DNA of 64,000 nucleotides from Bdellovibrionales bacterium. GTDB taxonomy: Bacteria; Bdellovibrionota; UBA1018; CAIMNF01. The position numbers and the translations under genes were made by a program. Below are positions 37,138-46,680 of this stretch, piece by piece. How positions within the stretch are numbered: the stretch's first letter is position 1; each line of letters starts with the position of its first letter. Where the stretch lies: positions 1-64,000 of the forward strand of contig CANHQK010000008.1 in the NCBI GenBank assembly GCA_947462765.1. Direction: 5' to 3'. A model generated the notes under the pieces. It saw nothing but the letters and a program-made list of their open reading frames with translations. It ran no database searches and had not been told where the DNA came from.

Positions 37138-38438
37138 CCTTGCGTTCCTGAACTGAGCCCGGGTTTCAGGCCCTGCCAGCATCTCCGGTAATCCGGGTCG
37201 ATCAGGTCTCCCCGCTTCAATACCTGCTCCGACGGCCAGAAGGGGTATTGGCTCTCCCACATGAAGGCCATTGTATTCTCGTATCGGACCGGTTCGAGCC
37301 TCGACTCGGACGCCTTCTTGAAGGCATCCGCATCGGGACCGTGTCCGGTGAAGGCATTGTGTAGGCTGGCACCTGCCGGCAGGAAACCCTCCTCTTTCGC
37401 ATCGTAGCGCCCTGTGATCAGGCCCATGAACTCGTTCATGACGTTCCGGTGGTAGTAGGGCGGGCGGAAGGTGTGTTCGGCGACCATCCAGCGCGGCGGA
37501 AAAATCACAAAATCGATGTTGGCTGTGCCGGGCACGGCGCTTGGCGAAGTCAAGACCGTGAAGATCGAAGGATCCGGATGATCGAAGGATACGGTGTTGA
37601 TCGTATTGAATCGTCTCAGATCATAGCGATAAGGGGTGTAGTTTCCTCTCCAAGCTACAGTGTCGAGAGGTGAGCCCTCCAGAGTCGTCCTCCAGAGCGA
37701 ACCCTGGTACCTGGCGAACAGAAGGTGCTCACCCGAGCAATCCTCGTAGCTGGCGTGGGGAATCTCGAAGTCCGAGGGGTTCGCAAGGCCGTTTGCGCCG
37801 ATCGGGCCAAGTTCCGGTAACTGGAATGGGGTACCGAAGTTTTCGCACACGTATCCGCGGGCCGAAGTGCATCCTTCAGCAAGATCGACCCTGAACTTCA
37901 TTCCCCTGGGAATGACCGCGATCCATTGCGGGGACACTTCGAGAATGCCGAGTTCTGTCCGGATCACCAAGTCTCCGCTTTCCGGTACAATCATCATTTC
38001 TCCGTCAGCATTATACAGGTGCTTACGGTCCATGCTCCGGTTGAATGAGTAGAGATGCAGGGCGCAGCCCGAGTGGTTGAATGGGCTCCCATTCATGGCA
38101 TAAGTGAACAAGGACTCCAGAAAATCCAATGATCGGGTAGGAAGCGGAAAGGGCCGGAAGCGCAGAGCCTCGGGGGTCTTGATGAAATTCCCTTGGGCCG
38201 GATCACTGATCCAAGTGGCATGACCGGTTTCCGCGAAGGCACTCTGGACCACTGAGGGGCGGATCTTGTAGAGCCAGGTCTTCAGATTTTGATGACGGGG
38301 GGCTGTGAAGGCCGAGCCGCTCAACTGCTCGGCGTAAAGGCCTCGGGCCACTTGCTGGGGGGAGTTCTGACCGACGGGAAGGATTCCGGGAAGGGCTTCC
38401 GATTCAAAATGATTACCGAAACCGGCTTGCAATTTCAT
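37134..38438 (-). CDS. hmgA: Homogentisate 1,2-dioxygenase
   Basis: GFGNHFESEALPGILPVGQNSPQQVARGLYAEQLSGSAFTAPR; VIPRGMKFRVDL; FPPRWMVAEHTFRPPYYHRNVMNEFMGLI. Confidence 0.96.
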   Translation of the reverse strand: MKLQAGFGNHFESEALPGILPVGQNSPQQVARGLYAEQLSGSAFTAPRHQNLKTWLYKIRPSVVQSAFAETGHATWISDPAQGNFIKTPEALRFRPFPLPTRSLDFLESLFTYAMNGSPFNHSGCALHLYSFNRSMDRKHLYNADGEMMIVPESGDLVIRTELGILEVSPQWIAVIPRGMKFRVDLAEGCTSARGYVCENFGTPFQLPELGPIGANGLANPSDFEIPHASYEDCSGEHLLFARYQGSLWRTTLEGSPLDTVAWRGNYTPYRYDLRRFNTINTVSFDHPDPSIFTVLTSPSAVPGTANIDFVIFPPRWMVAEHTFRPPYYHRNVMNEFMGLITGRYDAKEEGFLPAGASLHNAFTGHGPDADAFKKASESRLEPVRYENTMAFMWESQYPFWPSEQVLKRGDLIDPDYRRCWQGLKPGLSSGTQG

Positions 38439-38516
38439 GAAAAAACTCTAACGGAGTCAAAGTGTTGTCGCAACATTTTTGAGCCATTCCCGCCTCGTTT
38501 CCGGTATTCTAATGCA

Positions 38517-39032
38517 GTGAGACTGTGGAGTTTGCTCGGGATGATCTGGGGAATGAGTCAACTGGCCTTTGCCGGCGTTCAGCCGGCCGGACTCAGGCAT
38601 CTTGCGTCTGGCGGCCCGGGTTGTTTCGAATGGATCAGGAGTCGGGCATCCGGGCCGGGAGAAGTGTCGCGTCTTCCGGAAGTCTGTCGGAACCTGCGCT
38701 CGGACTACCATCAGGCTCTTGAGGTCATTCATCGCGATCGGAGCGGACTCGTCGGGCAGGTTGGAAAAACGCTGAGAACCTCACGCTCGGACCGGAGTCC
38801 GTACGAAGCGATCCTGTTTTCGGTTCTCATGGGTGAGCGAGGTCTCCTGCCTTCATTACGGGAGCGCGAGAAGGTCGAAAAGAAAAAGAAGCTGAGGCTC
38901 CAGTATGCTTCTGTGGCTGTAGCGAGATTGGAAGGGAAAGCCTGTTCGGTCACCCAGTTTTCGATGGCCGAGTTCCAGGAGCTCTGTCGGGCAAGGGATT
39001 CCGTGTTGTCCGAAGCCGGGAGGAATCGATGA
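38517..39032 (+). CDS. Secreted protein of unknown function
   Basis: GTG-start ORF with signal peptide (M/V)RLWSLLGMIWGMSQLAFAG; overlaps the next ORF by 4 nt. Confidence 0.55.
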   Translation: MRLWSLLGMIWGMSQLAFAGVQPAGLRHLASGGPGCFEWIRSRASGPGEVSRLPEVCRNLRSDYHQALEVIHRDRSGLVGQVGKTLRTSRSDRSPYEAILFSVLMGERGLLPSLREREKVEKKKKLRLQYASVAVARLEGKACSVTQFSMAEFQELCRARDSVLSEAGRNR

Positions 39033-40765
39033 GGCCGATGGTTTTGTCTGCTCTCCTGTTTATTGCGGTGCTGCCGGATGCAGGTGCGGATCCTTGTGCC
39101 GATAAATCCGCCGAGCTGGAGAAAGCTGGTATCCGGGTTCTGTCCTGTTCCCAGGTGGATTTCGGGGTCAAGGCGATCTCGGGAGATTATCAAAAACTAC
39201 AGACCCAGCCGGTCGGTGTGGCACCTTCGAAAATCCGTGAATCAAATCCTGACGGGAGCCCCGGAGCCTATGTTCATGTCAACGAGGCTCCCGGAATCAA
39301 GAACTCCACTTATTTCAATCCCGTCGTGTCCAGGGATGTCGCACCGGTTGCCGAAGGCGCAAGTCTGATCCAGAAATACACCACGGCTGTGAATTTCCGT
39401 TATCCGGAGGATCAGGATTTGGTGGCCTGGATGTCCGATCCGGACGGGATGCTGAAAGACCTCGTGCCCAAACCTGATGCGAGTGCGATGTCGGGCCGGT
39501 GTCGGGTCTGGTCGGCCTGGAGTCTTGATCCCGAGATTCAGAAATCATTGAACAGCATGTCCCGGGGAATCCTGTGTAACGAAATGATTCCCTTTACCCG
39601 TGGGGAGCTGAAGGAGTTACTCACCGTTCTTTATCCTTCCCCTCCGTTCAGTCAGAGGAAATTTCTCAGACAGATCTACTCTCATCCCATCAGGTATCCT
39701 TCGGAGGTGGAGGATGCGAATCTGACTCTGGCAAAATTGGGTGAACTCGGAGGGGGCAGTGACTTCACTCCGGATCTGGTACTCAAGATGGCCTCAGAGG
39801 CCAAGAGCCTCGGTCAGAACATGATCATCGACATAGACCCCGGTCGGGAGATCTGGAATCAACCCGTCGAGTGGGTGGTCGATATCGCTTTCGAGGATCC
39901 ATCAACGGCTCCGACCGCCCAGCAGACCGCCACCGAGCTCGTTGGATCGGCTCCTGAGGGTGCTGCATTTCTTCAAAAACTACGGAATGTGGAGCTCGAG
40001 CTGACTTCGATCGCACAGATGGATGTACCGAAGCCCCTCTCGGGCTTATGTCCGCTCAGAACATCCTTGGGGCTGGCTTGCAGTCCTGTACAGCAGACCT
40101 TGAGTGCTCAAGCAGATGCCCTGATCGAGATCCAGCGGGTAGCAATGCAGAGAGGATGGGTGCAGTCGGGCCCCGCCAAGCGAGTCCGTCATAAGTTGTT
40201 CATTTCCTATGGAGTCGAGGGTCCATTCGGAAAGTCCGAAGACCTACCCGGAGCCGTTCGGGAACTCGAGTACCTCGAAGTCGGGTCAAAAAAGGTCTGG
40301 TCGCCGGCCGCGACTCCACTCAGCCAAGTCTGTGGCAAGGGTTTCTCGCGCGAAGACCGGAACAGCATCCTGACCCGGTTTGATGTGGATTCAGAATGTG
40401 AACGGTTCAAAAAGGGAGAGATCCCGGATCGAAAAATCATCACTGGCGCATTGCCCCCGAAAAAGTTCGAGACCTATGTCGCGAAGGCGAACTTTAAGGA
40501 CGAACCTGATGCAGAATTCAAAAAGAGAGCCTACGAGCGTCTTCTTGAAATGATGAAACAGTGCGAAGTGTTCGATGACGCCGCCGCTTTTCTGGACCAA
40601 TTAAGCCTGGCGATTGCCGATAATGCTCTGGATGACAACGAGATCGGAGCCTTGAGTGTCCGGTACCGTGAGGTCTCACGTTTCCTCGATCCTGGCTTTT
40701 TGCGTTCCGAACTGGACAAATCCCAGAACGGGATCAGGATCCGTAAAGCCCTGCTCGGGGAATGA
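39029..40765 (+). CDS. Secreted protein of unknown function
   Basis: Signal peptide MRPMVLSALLFIAVLPDAGA; long ORF, no family recognised. Confidence 0.65.
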   Translation: MRPMVLSALLFIAVLPDAGADPCADKSAELEKAGIRVLSCSQVDFGVKAISGDYQKLQTQPVGVAPSKIRESNPDGSPGAYVHVNEAPGIKNSTYFNPVVSRDVAPVAEGASLIQKYTTAVNFRYPEDQDLVAWMSDPDGMLKDLVPKPDASAMSGRCRVWSAWSLDPEIQKSLNSMSRGILCNEMIPFTRGELKELLTVLYPSPPFSQRKFLRQIYSHPIRYPSEVEDANLTLAKLGELGGGSDFTPDLVLKMASEAKSLGQNMIIDIDPGREIWNQPVEWVVDIAFEDPSTAPTAQQTATELVGSAPEGAAFLQKLRNVELELTSIAQMDVPKPLSGLCPLRTSLGLACSPVQQTLSAQADALIEIQRVAMQRGWVQSGPAKRVRHKLFISYGVEGPFGKSEDLPGAVRELEYLEVGSKKVWSPAATPLSQVCGKGFSREDRNSILTRFDVDSECERFKKGEIPDRKIITGALPPKKFETYVAKANFKDEPDAEFKKRAYERLLEMMKQCEVFDDAAAFLDQLSLAIADNALDDNEIGALSVRYREVSRFLDPGFLRSELDKSQNGIRIRKALLGE

Positions 40766-40771
40766 CGGAAT

Positions 40772-41416
40772 TCAGAGGGACTCGACGACCTCATGGACCT
40801 GTTTGGCCCATTCTTTGGCGATGGGAATTAGCTCGGTTGTTCCGTAATGCACACCATCTCCTCCGGTATCCGGATACCGTGTGAACTGGAGGCTGTCGAA
40901 CCACTGGCACCGGGCGCTCACCAGTTTTTCGAGACGTGCAACCAGGGATTTCCGCTCCTCCCTATACTTTCTCGAATCGGGTGGGCTCACCCAAAGGCAT
41001 TTGGCACCGGTCGCGTCGATGTCTTTCAGGAGTTGCTCCACATCCCGGACCAAGGTTGCGTCGGGGTATCCCACCATGTAGTTCGCCCCGAGTTCGACAA
41101 TGATCAGCTCCGGCTTCTGTTCGGAAATGAGTCCTGCGAGCAAGGGGGTGGGGGCCTTACGAGCTTCGGTCACCCGACCCTTGGCATCGATTTGCAAGAA
41201 TCCGCAGGGAGTGGGGGCTCCCGTATAGAACCAACGGATGATCGATCCGCAGCTGGCAACGGTTCGAACCTCGCGTTTGGGATCTTCGCGTAGAAGGGAA
41301 TCCAGCGTCCGACCGAAGGCTCCGACCGAGTGGGAGTCCCCGATCAAGAGTGTCGAGGAAGCTCTTGCATCGAGAGAGCTTGCTAGTGTCAATGCCATCA
41401 AAAAAAGAAGCTTCAT
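40772..41416 (-). CDS. SGNH/GDSL-like secreted hydrolase
   Basis: Signal peptide then STLLIGDSHSVGAFG (block I), VASCGSII (block II), VELGANYM (block III-like), GDGVHYG (block V DxxH-like). Confidence 0.8.
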   Translation of the reverse strand: MKLLFLMALTLASSLDARASSTLLIGDSHSVGAFGRTLDSLLREDPKREVRTVASCGSIIRWFYTGAPTPCGFLQIDAKGRVTEARKAPTPLLAGLISEQKPELIIVELGANYMVGYPDATLVRDVEQLLKDIDATGAKCLWVSPPDSRKYREERKSLVARLEKLVSARCQWFDSLQFTRYPDTGGDGVHYGTTELIPIAKEWAKQVHEVVESL

Positions 41417-42300
41417 CAGGGTGTCCTCCCTTCGAGGTCCCATCTGGCCGGGACAATCGAATAATGATCGAATTGCGTATCGGTTCGTATTTCACGGATC
41501 AGGTGAGCATGGGGCGTTTTCACTGTCAGGGTGAATCCGTTGATCTCCGCGGTCCCCGTGAGAAATACTTTTTTTGAATGCCTCGCAGTCGGGGGGGTGA
41601 CTGAGAAGATCTCGAGTGTCCGCGGTTGTTGCGGATCTTGAGCACGGGCCAGCCACGAGTTGAAGAACAGGGGGGTCTCGGAGTCATAGGTGGCATCGAG
41701 CAGGATCACCCGGTCGAGCGACGAATCATCCGGATCGATGGACCGGGCGGCGATTGCGCCCCCGCCGCTGTGAGCGCTCAGGGTCCAGGGCAATCGGGAG
41801 GCGAGGATGCTCCCACTCACCACTTCTTTCCATTTGGACAGATCATCAGGGGTCTTGAAGTGAAGACGGTAATCATCCACGTGGCCTCGACTGAGAGGCA
41901 TCAAGAGGGTCCCGGATGACGGGTCACAAGTATCCCGATGCATGCCATAAGCGAGGACCATTTTGAGCACCCGCCGAGCGTCTGGAGATCGTCCAGCAGG
42001 CCAGTCAAAATCATAGGACTGATGGATCGCTTCACCGCTAGCGTGCTGGGTCCATCCGTGCAGGTGGACTCTCAGGCGGGAGGATTCTGTCCCGGGCACC
42101 CGGATCCAGGCGGTCGGACGCGGGTAGCCTCCTGTCGGACCGAGCAAACAGAGTTCAGCCGAGCATTTCGATTCAGGAATGGGAACACAGTCCGTTACCG
42201 GCGGGCTTCCATGGGCCAGAAGGGGCAAGAGAAAGAGAAATGCCAACATGCGCCCCGCAACATAACCCATATGCAGCCGGAAGAAAACCTGACAATTCAA
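41416..42300 (-). CDS. Secreted alpha/beta-hydrolase-like protein
   Basis: Signal peptide; LRVHLHGWTQHAS (oxyanion-like), TLSAHSGGGAIAARS (nucleophile-elbow-like), FDHYSIVP (late His). Confidence 0.55.
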   Translation of the reverse strand: MNCQVFFRLHMGYVAGRMLAFLFLLPLLAHGSPPVTDCVPIPESKCSAELCLLGPTGGYPRPTAWIRVPGTESSRLRVHLHGWTQHASGEAIHQSYDFDWPAGRSPDARRVLKMVLAYGMHRDTCDPSSGTLLMPLSRGHVDDYRLHFKTPDDLSKWKEVVSGSILASRLPWTLSAHSGGGAIAARSIDPDDSSLDRVILLDATYDSETPLFFNSWLARAQDPQQPRTLEIFSVTPPTARHSKKVFLTGTAEINGFTLTVKTPHAHLIREIRTDTQFDHYSIVPARWDLEGRTP

Positions 42301-42352
42301 TAATGATTACATGCAGATGAAGACTTCGATGGGTGAGGCGGGCCTGTAACTG

Positions 42353-42380
42353 TCAAGTTTTTGCACCCGGAGTCCGATAA
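42353..42380 (+). promoter_or_regulatory. Candidate sigma28 (FliA)-type promoter upstream of motA
   Basis: TCAAGTTT-N12-TCCGATAA about 17 bp before the motA ATG; near-match to the sigma28 consensus. Confidence 0.65.
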
Positions 42381-42397
42381 ACAGAAGAGGAGAAACT

Positions 42398-43255
42398 ATG
42401 GTAATCGTCGGCGGTATCATCGTGATCGGATGCGTGCTCGGGGGCTATGTGCTTCACCATGGAAACATCATGGTGTTGAACCAGCCTACCGAATTCCTCA
42501 TTATCTTCGGTGCGGCAGCGGGAGCTCTGGTGATCGGGAACTCCCCGGCCCAGATCAAGGGGATCATCCACGCCATCCTTCATGCGTTGAAGTCGAAGCC
42601 GAATACAAAAGAACAGTACCTCGAACTGCTCATGTGCCTGTATGAGCTCTGCAAAGTGGTCAAGACGAACCCGCTTTCTCTCGAACCCCACGTTGAAAAT
42701 CCGGGTTCATCCGAAATTTTCAAGCGCTACCCCGGGGTGTTGGCGAATCATCATGCGCTCCATTTCCTGTGCGATACCCTGAAGGTTCAAGTGTCGTCTC
42801 CGATGAGTCCTTATGATCTGGAAGACCTGATGGATAAGGACATCAAGTCGGCCCATGAGGAAGAGTTGCACGCCCCGACCATCATCTCCAAACTCGGGGA
42901 CGCGATGCCCGGTCTCGGGATCGTCGCTGCGGTTCTCGGGGTCGTGATCACCATGGGAGCGCTCTCGGAGGGTAAGGAAGCGATCGGTAAAAACGTTGCG
43001 GCCGCTCTCGTCGGTACCTTCATCGGGATTTTGATTTCTTACGGATTCATGCAACCACTCGCTACCAAGATCGAAGCCGACATCCATGACGCAGGCAAGT
43101 ACATCGACGTGATCAAGTCTGCGGTCCTTGCCTTGGCCAAGGAGTGCGCACCGAAGGTGTGTGTCGAGTTCGCTCGTCGGACCGTGCCTCCGGGCGTCCG
43201 CCCGAGCTTCGATGAAGTGGATAAGGCGACCTCTGGCCAGAAGGCTGCGGCGTAA
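42398..43255 (+). CDS. motA: Flagellar motor stator protein MotA
   Basis: IIVIGCVLGGYVLHHGNIMVLNQPTEFLIIFGAAAGALVIGN, DAMPGLGIVAAVLGVVITMGALSEGKEAIGKNVAAALVGTFIGILISYGFMQPLA. Confidence 0.97.
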   Translation: MVIVGGIIVIGCVLGGYVLHHGNIMVLNQPTEFLIIFGAAAGALVIGNSPAQIKGIIHAILHALKSKPNTKEQYLELLMCLYELCKVVKTNPLSLEPHVENPGSSEIFKRYPGVLANHHALHFLCDTLKVQVSSPMSPYDLEDLMDKDIKSAHEEELHAPTIISKLGDAMPGLGIVAAVLGVVITMGALSEGKEAIGKNVAAALVGTFIGILISYGFMQPLATKIEADIHDAGKYIDVIKSAVLALAKECAPKVCVEFARRTVPPGVRPSFDEVDKATSGQKAAA

Positions 43256-43269
43256 CCGGAGACTGAAGC

Positions 43270-44052
43270 GTGGCAAAAGACAAGGAAAAGGGCGTCACAA
43301 TCGTCATCAAAAAAGTCCAGGGCGGGCATGGCGGGGGCCATGGTGGTGCCTGGAAGGTGGCGTATGCGGACTTCGTGACTGCGATGATGGCCTTCTTTCT
43401 GGTTCTCTGGCTGACCAGCGCGGATGAAGAGACGAAATCCATTGTCTCGCATTACTTCAATCATCCCAACACCCCTTACAACAAGGGTCGTGACGAGAAA
43501 ACCACCGAGGCCATTCCGCTCGGTGAACGCTATGGTCAGGGTGACTCGATGAACAAGGGGGCCGAAGGGGCTGTGCCGGATGATCTCGTTCAAAAGCCAC
43601 TGAAAGACCTGAAAGATGAGGTTGAGTCCAAGCTTGGCGACATCACTTTCGGACTCGAGCTCGATTCAGATGTGGAAGTTTTGAAGTTCTCGATTCCCGG
43701 TGATGACTTGTTCGTACCCGGAGGCACGGAGCTTAAAAAGGAGGCGCACAAACGTCTCGAACAACTCGCCAAGATATTCCAGAAGGTGCAGGGGAATGTC
43801 CTGATCGAAGGACATCTCGACAAGAAGCCTCCGGTTTCTGGGGAAGACCCTTATCTTTTCTCGACCGAACGGGCGATTTCAGTCATGAATTATTTTGTCA
43901 GGAACCAGCACATGGACGAGGCCCGGTTTTGTCCGCGCGGGATCGCCTCCCGGCGTGCCTGGAGCATGAATAGCAGGGGGATCGCCTCGGATGATTCAAG
44001 GAACCGCAGGGTGGAATTTACCGTTTCCTTGCGGAATATCTGTCAGGAGTAG
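43270..44052 (+). CDS. motB: Flagellar motor stator protein MotB
   Basis: GGHGGGHGGAWKVAYADFVTAMMAFFLVLWLTSA (plug/TM with Asp) and OmpA-like C-terminus. Confidence 0.97.
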   Translation: MAKDKEKGVTIVIKKVQGGHGGGHGGAWKVAYADFVTAMMAFFLVLWLTSADEETKSIVSHYFNHPNTPYNKGRDEKTTEAIPLGERYGQGDSMNKGAEGAVPDDLVQKPLKDLKDEVESKLGDITFGLELDSDVEVLKFSIPGDDLFVPGGTELKKEAHKRLEQLAKIFQKVQGNVLIEGHLDKKPPVSGEDPYLFSTERAISVMNYFVRNQHMDEARFCPRGIASRRAWSMNSRGIASDDSRNRRVEFTVSLRNICQE

Positions 44053-44912
44053 GACTCTCCCAGTTTCAATAGCTCGTGGATGAATTTCTTATGAGGATGG
44101 CTCCTTCGCCAGGCCAGATACAGAGTCCGGCTGGATCCTTTGCCGAGTGGGGTGAACCGGAGGGCTCCGGCCTCAACGGCTTTTTTGCAGGTGTGCAAGG
44201 GGAGTACTGTGGCTGAATTCGGGTTGGCTGAGACGAAGCTGGCCAGGGCCGTTAGGTCGTTCCAGTACAAGCGATAAACAGGGGGAGCCATTTTTTGCCG
44301 CCGGACGAGCCATTCCTCCACCGGGTTGGTCTGGCTCGAGAGGGTGCACCACGACAAGCTATCCAAGGATGAGCGCCGATCGGGGCTCAAGGATGCCCCT
44401 GGATGGGAGACGATGCCCCACTGTTCGGTGAAGATCGGCTTACAGATGAAATCGCTCAAGTCTTCTTGGTGTTCAAGAATGCCGGCATCGAGACCGGCCT
44501 GCACGAGCTCGAAAGAGACTCTCGAGAGGGCCGAGACGTGGACATCGAGACACAGGCTCGGATGGGCGCGATTCCTGGAGGTCCACCAGGGAAGCAGGAC
44601 TTCGCGCATGAAGATCTGCGGTCCTACGATTCCGAAATGTTCGGGCTCATCCTGGTGCTGATGGAGCTTTCTCAGTCCCGAGTCCCACGACAGCAGCAAT
44701 TGCTCGGCCAGACGGGCCAGTTCCCTTGCTGCAGGAGTCGGTTCGAGGCCCCGGGGTCCCCGCCGGTCAAAAAGCTTCACACCCAGTTCCGATTCCAGGC
44801 TCTGGAGGCGTTTCGAGAGGGCCGACTGGGTCATCCGGAATCGGTCGGAGGTCCGGCTCATGTGGGGATCTTCCACCAGGCTTTTGAGAATCTTGAGATG
44901 ATATAATTCCAT
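44043..44912 (-). CDS. LysR-family transcriptional regulator
   Basis: MELYHLKILKSLVEDPHMSRTSDRFRMTQSALSKRLQSLESELGVKLFDRRGPRGLEPTPAARELARLAEQLL. Confidence 0.93.
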   Translation of the reverse strand: MELYHLKILKSLVEDPHMSRTSDRFRMTQSALSKRLQSLESELGVKLFDRRGPRGLEPTPAARELARLAEQLLLSWDSGLRKLHQHQDEPEHFGIVGPQIFMREVLLPWWTSRNRAHPSLCLDVHVSALSRVSFELVQAGLDAGILEHQEDLSDFICKPIFTEQWGIVSHPGASLSPDRRSSLDSLSWCTLSSQTNPVEEWLVRRQKMAPPVYRLYWNDLTALASFVSANPNSATVLPLHTCKKAVEAGALRFTPLGKGSSRTLYLAWRRSHPHKKFIHELLKLGESYS

Positions 44913-44976
44913 AATGGAATAATATTATCACATTAAATGCCTTTTGTTCATATCCAAACGGGAGTACAAGAGGGCC

Positions 44977-45450
44977 ATGAAAACTCGAATCCTGATTCTT
45001 TTCGGTTTCCTCACCCTGCTTCCCTCGCCCGTTCGTGCCGACGAATCCGGGATTTCTCCACGCATCCTCGGTTATCTGGTCGACCGGGTCCGTAATTGTG
45101 TGGTCCTTCCGTACACCCTGAACGGTCGCAACCAAAAAGTTTATCATGCCCTCCAGAGTCATTGTCCTGAGGTGAAAGTCATCGGTCCCGGCTTGGCACG
45201 GGCCCGGGTGGCGACTCACCCCTTCGAGATCCGGATCGAAGAGTCCTCGTTCTCCGACGGTGATTTTTTCGATGTGGAGTTTTCAGATCTCCGCACGGGT
45301 GAGAAGTCGAGATTCGAAGGCATTCTCGCTTTCGGAGATGTGCTTCTGGCCGTGCTCGGTGGTCGGACGGAAGGCTTGAACGAGAAGCTTGTTCAGCCAG
45401 GACCGGCTCTCGAGGCGGGGAACCGGAACCTGCTCAGATCCCGGTTTTGA
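44977..45450 (+). CDS. Secreted protein of unknown function
   Basis: Signal peptide MKTRILILFGFLTLLPSPVRA. Confidence 0.55.
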   Translation: MKTRILILFGFLTLLPSPVRADESGISPRILGYLVDRVRNCVVLPYTLNGRNQKVYHALQSHCPEVKVIGPGLARARVATHPFEIRIEESSFSDGDFFDVEFSDLRTGEKSRFEGILAFGDVLLAVLGGRTEGLNEKLVQPGPALEAGNRNLLRSRF

Positions 45451-45925
45451 ATCGCGCCAGTTGTGTAGCTGTCAGGATATGAAATATGCCCTGACAGGAG
45501 ACATAGGGAAGGCCCTCGGTGTTGTAAACCGTGGAGTGCAACTCGAGGGATCGTGAATCCACTTCGACCAGCCGGGTGAGCACTTTGGCGGGGAGACCGA
45601 TCGGTATGGCACGAGCATAATGGATCTGGAGTGACCGCGTGACACAGGCGTGCTCCCGGTCCCAAGCGAGAACTCCCATCACCTCATCCAGTAAACCCGC
45701 AGAAGCTCCGCCGTGCACATGCCCCGGAGGTCCCTCCGCGCGCGCTTTGAACCCTACTTTGGACAGGAGCCAGTCCGGCGACTCAGGGGACTTCCAGTGC
45801 GTGATTTCGTAGAGGGGACTGTCCGGGCCCGAAACAAAGCTTTTTTCCCAGTTCAAAAACCGTGGTCGGGTGTGAACGTTGAATTCAGTCTCCGGCTTGA
45901 AGGGGACCTGCCACGGGAGGCTCAC
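45434..45925 (-). CDS. PaaI-family (hotdog fold) thioesterase
   Basis: GPPGHVHGGASAGLLDEVMGVLAW and IHYARAIPIGLPAKVLTRLVEVDSRSLELHSTVYNTEG. Confidence 0.87.
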   Translation of the reverse strand: MSLPWQVPFKPETEFNVHTRPRFLNWEKSFVSGPDSPLYEITHWKSPESPDWLLSKVGFKARAEGPPGHVHGGASAGLLDEVMGVLAWDREHACVTRSLQIHYARAIPIGLPAKVLTRLVEVDSRSLELHSTVYNTEGLPYVSCQGIFHILTATQLARFKTGI

Positions 45926-46302
45926 GGGTCGTCCTGTTCGAAAGGGCTCGGACGGTAGAATTCATGGAATTCGTGGTAAAGCGTCACTTCACAGCCTTTT
46001 TCCATTTCGAATCCCTGTCCTGAATCCAGGATCGTCATCGGTACCCGTCTTTCGGCGATAGGCAGGGGGCAGGGGAAGTGACGGAGTTTCAGGATCTGGA
46101 CCTTGATCGAAGGCAGGGGTTCCGAGTGATTGATGGCAAACTTGGCCCCCTTTTCGAATCTCAAGGCAGGGTCGATGATCAGCGGGGTGGTGAGGCGGAC
46201 TAAAATCCCGGGCTCGAGATCCACCCAATTGAGGGGAGGCGTGGAGGCAAATGCTTGAGCGGAGAGGAAGACTTGAACCAGGACCATGAGTAAGCTTCGC
46301 AT
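45922..46302 (-). CDS. Secreted protein of unknown function
   Basis: Signal peptide MRSLLMVLVQVFLSAQAFA; 4-nt overlap with the downstream thioesterase. Confidence 0.55.
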   Translation of the reverse strand: MRSLLMVLVQVFLSAQAFASTPPLNWVDLEPGILVRLTTPLIIDPALRFEKGAKFAINHSEPLPSIKVQILKLRHFPCPLPIAERRVPMTILDSGQGFEMEKGCEVTLYHEFHEFYRPSPFEQDDP

Positions 46303-46540
46303 GGGATCATCTTAGGGGAAGGTTCGATTGGAAAAAAGCCCTGCCGCGTCAAGAATGCCTGTCTCTCTGGAGGAACTTTCCGTCCCGGAGGGTTCCTGGA
46401 TGCCTTCAAAACAGAAGGAATTTCAAGGGCTATAGGTTGGCATCTCCCTTGCTCTTCATTTCGGCGGCACGAGCGGCTGGAAGGCAGGTGGTGTGCTTAT
46501 GGAGAAATCCAGAGATGACTGAGTGTCTTGTTCGTGAACC

Positions 46541-46646
46541 CGCTCCCTTCGGGGAGTGTCAGTCCCGGGCCTTGAGCCCGGAACGGCGGTCGAACCAGTG
46601 ATTTGACTGCCACCCGGTCCGGAGTCCATGTGGCTTCCGGACCGGG
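46541..46646 (+). ncRNA. Candidate structured 5' leader (four consecutive hairpins)
   Basis: Hairpins CTCCC-TTCG-GGGAG (46543-46556), CCGGGC-CTTGA-GCCCGG (46565-46581), GGCGGTC/GACTGCC (46585-46611), perfect 11-bp CCCGGTCCGGA/TCCGGACCGGG (46613-46646); followed by RBS and GTG at 46681. Confidence 0.5.
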
Positions 46647-46680
46647 CTCATCCCAATTCATGTGCCAAGGAGAAAGAATC

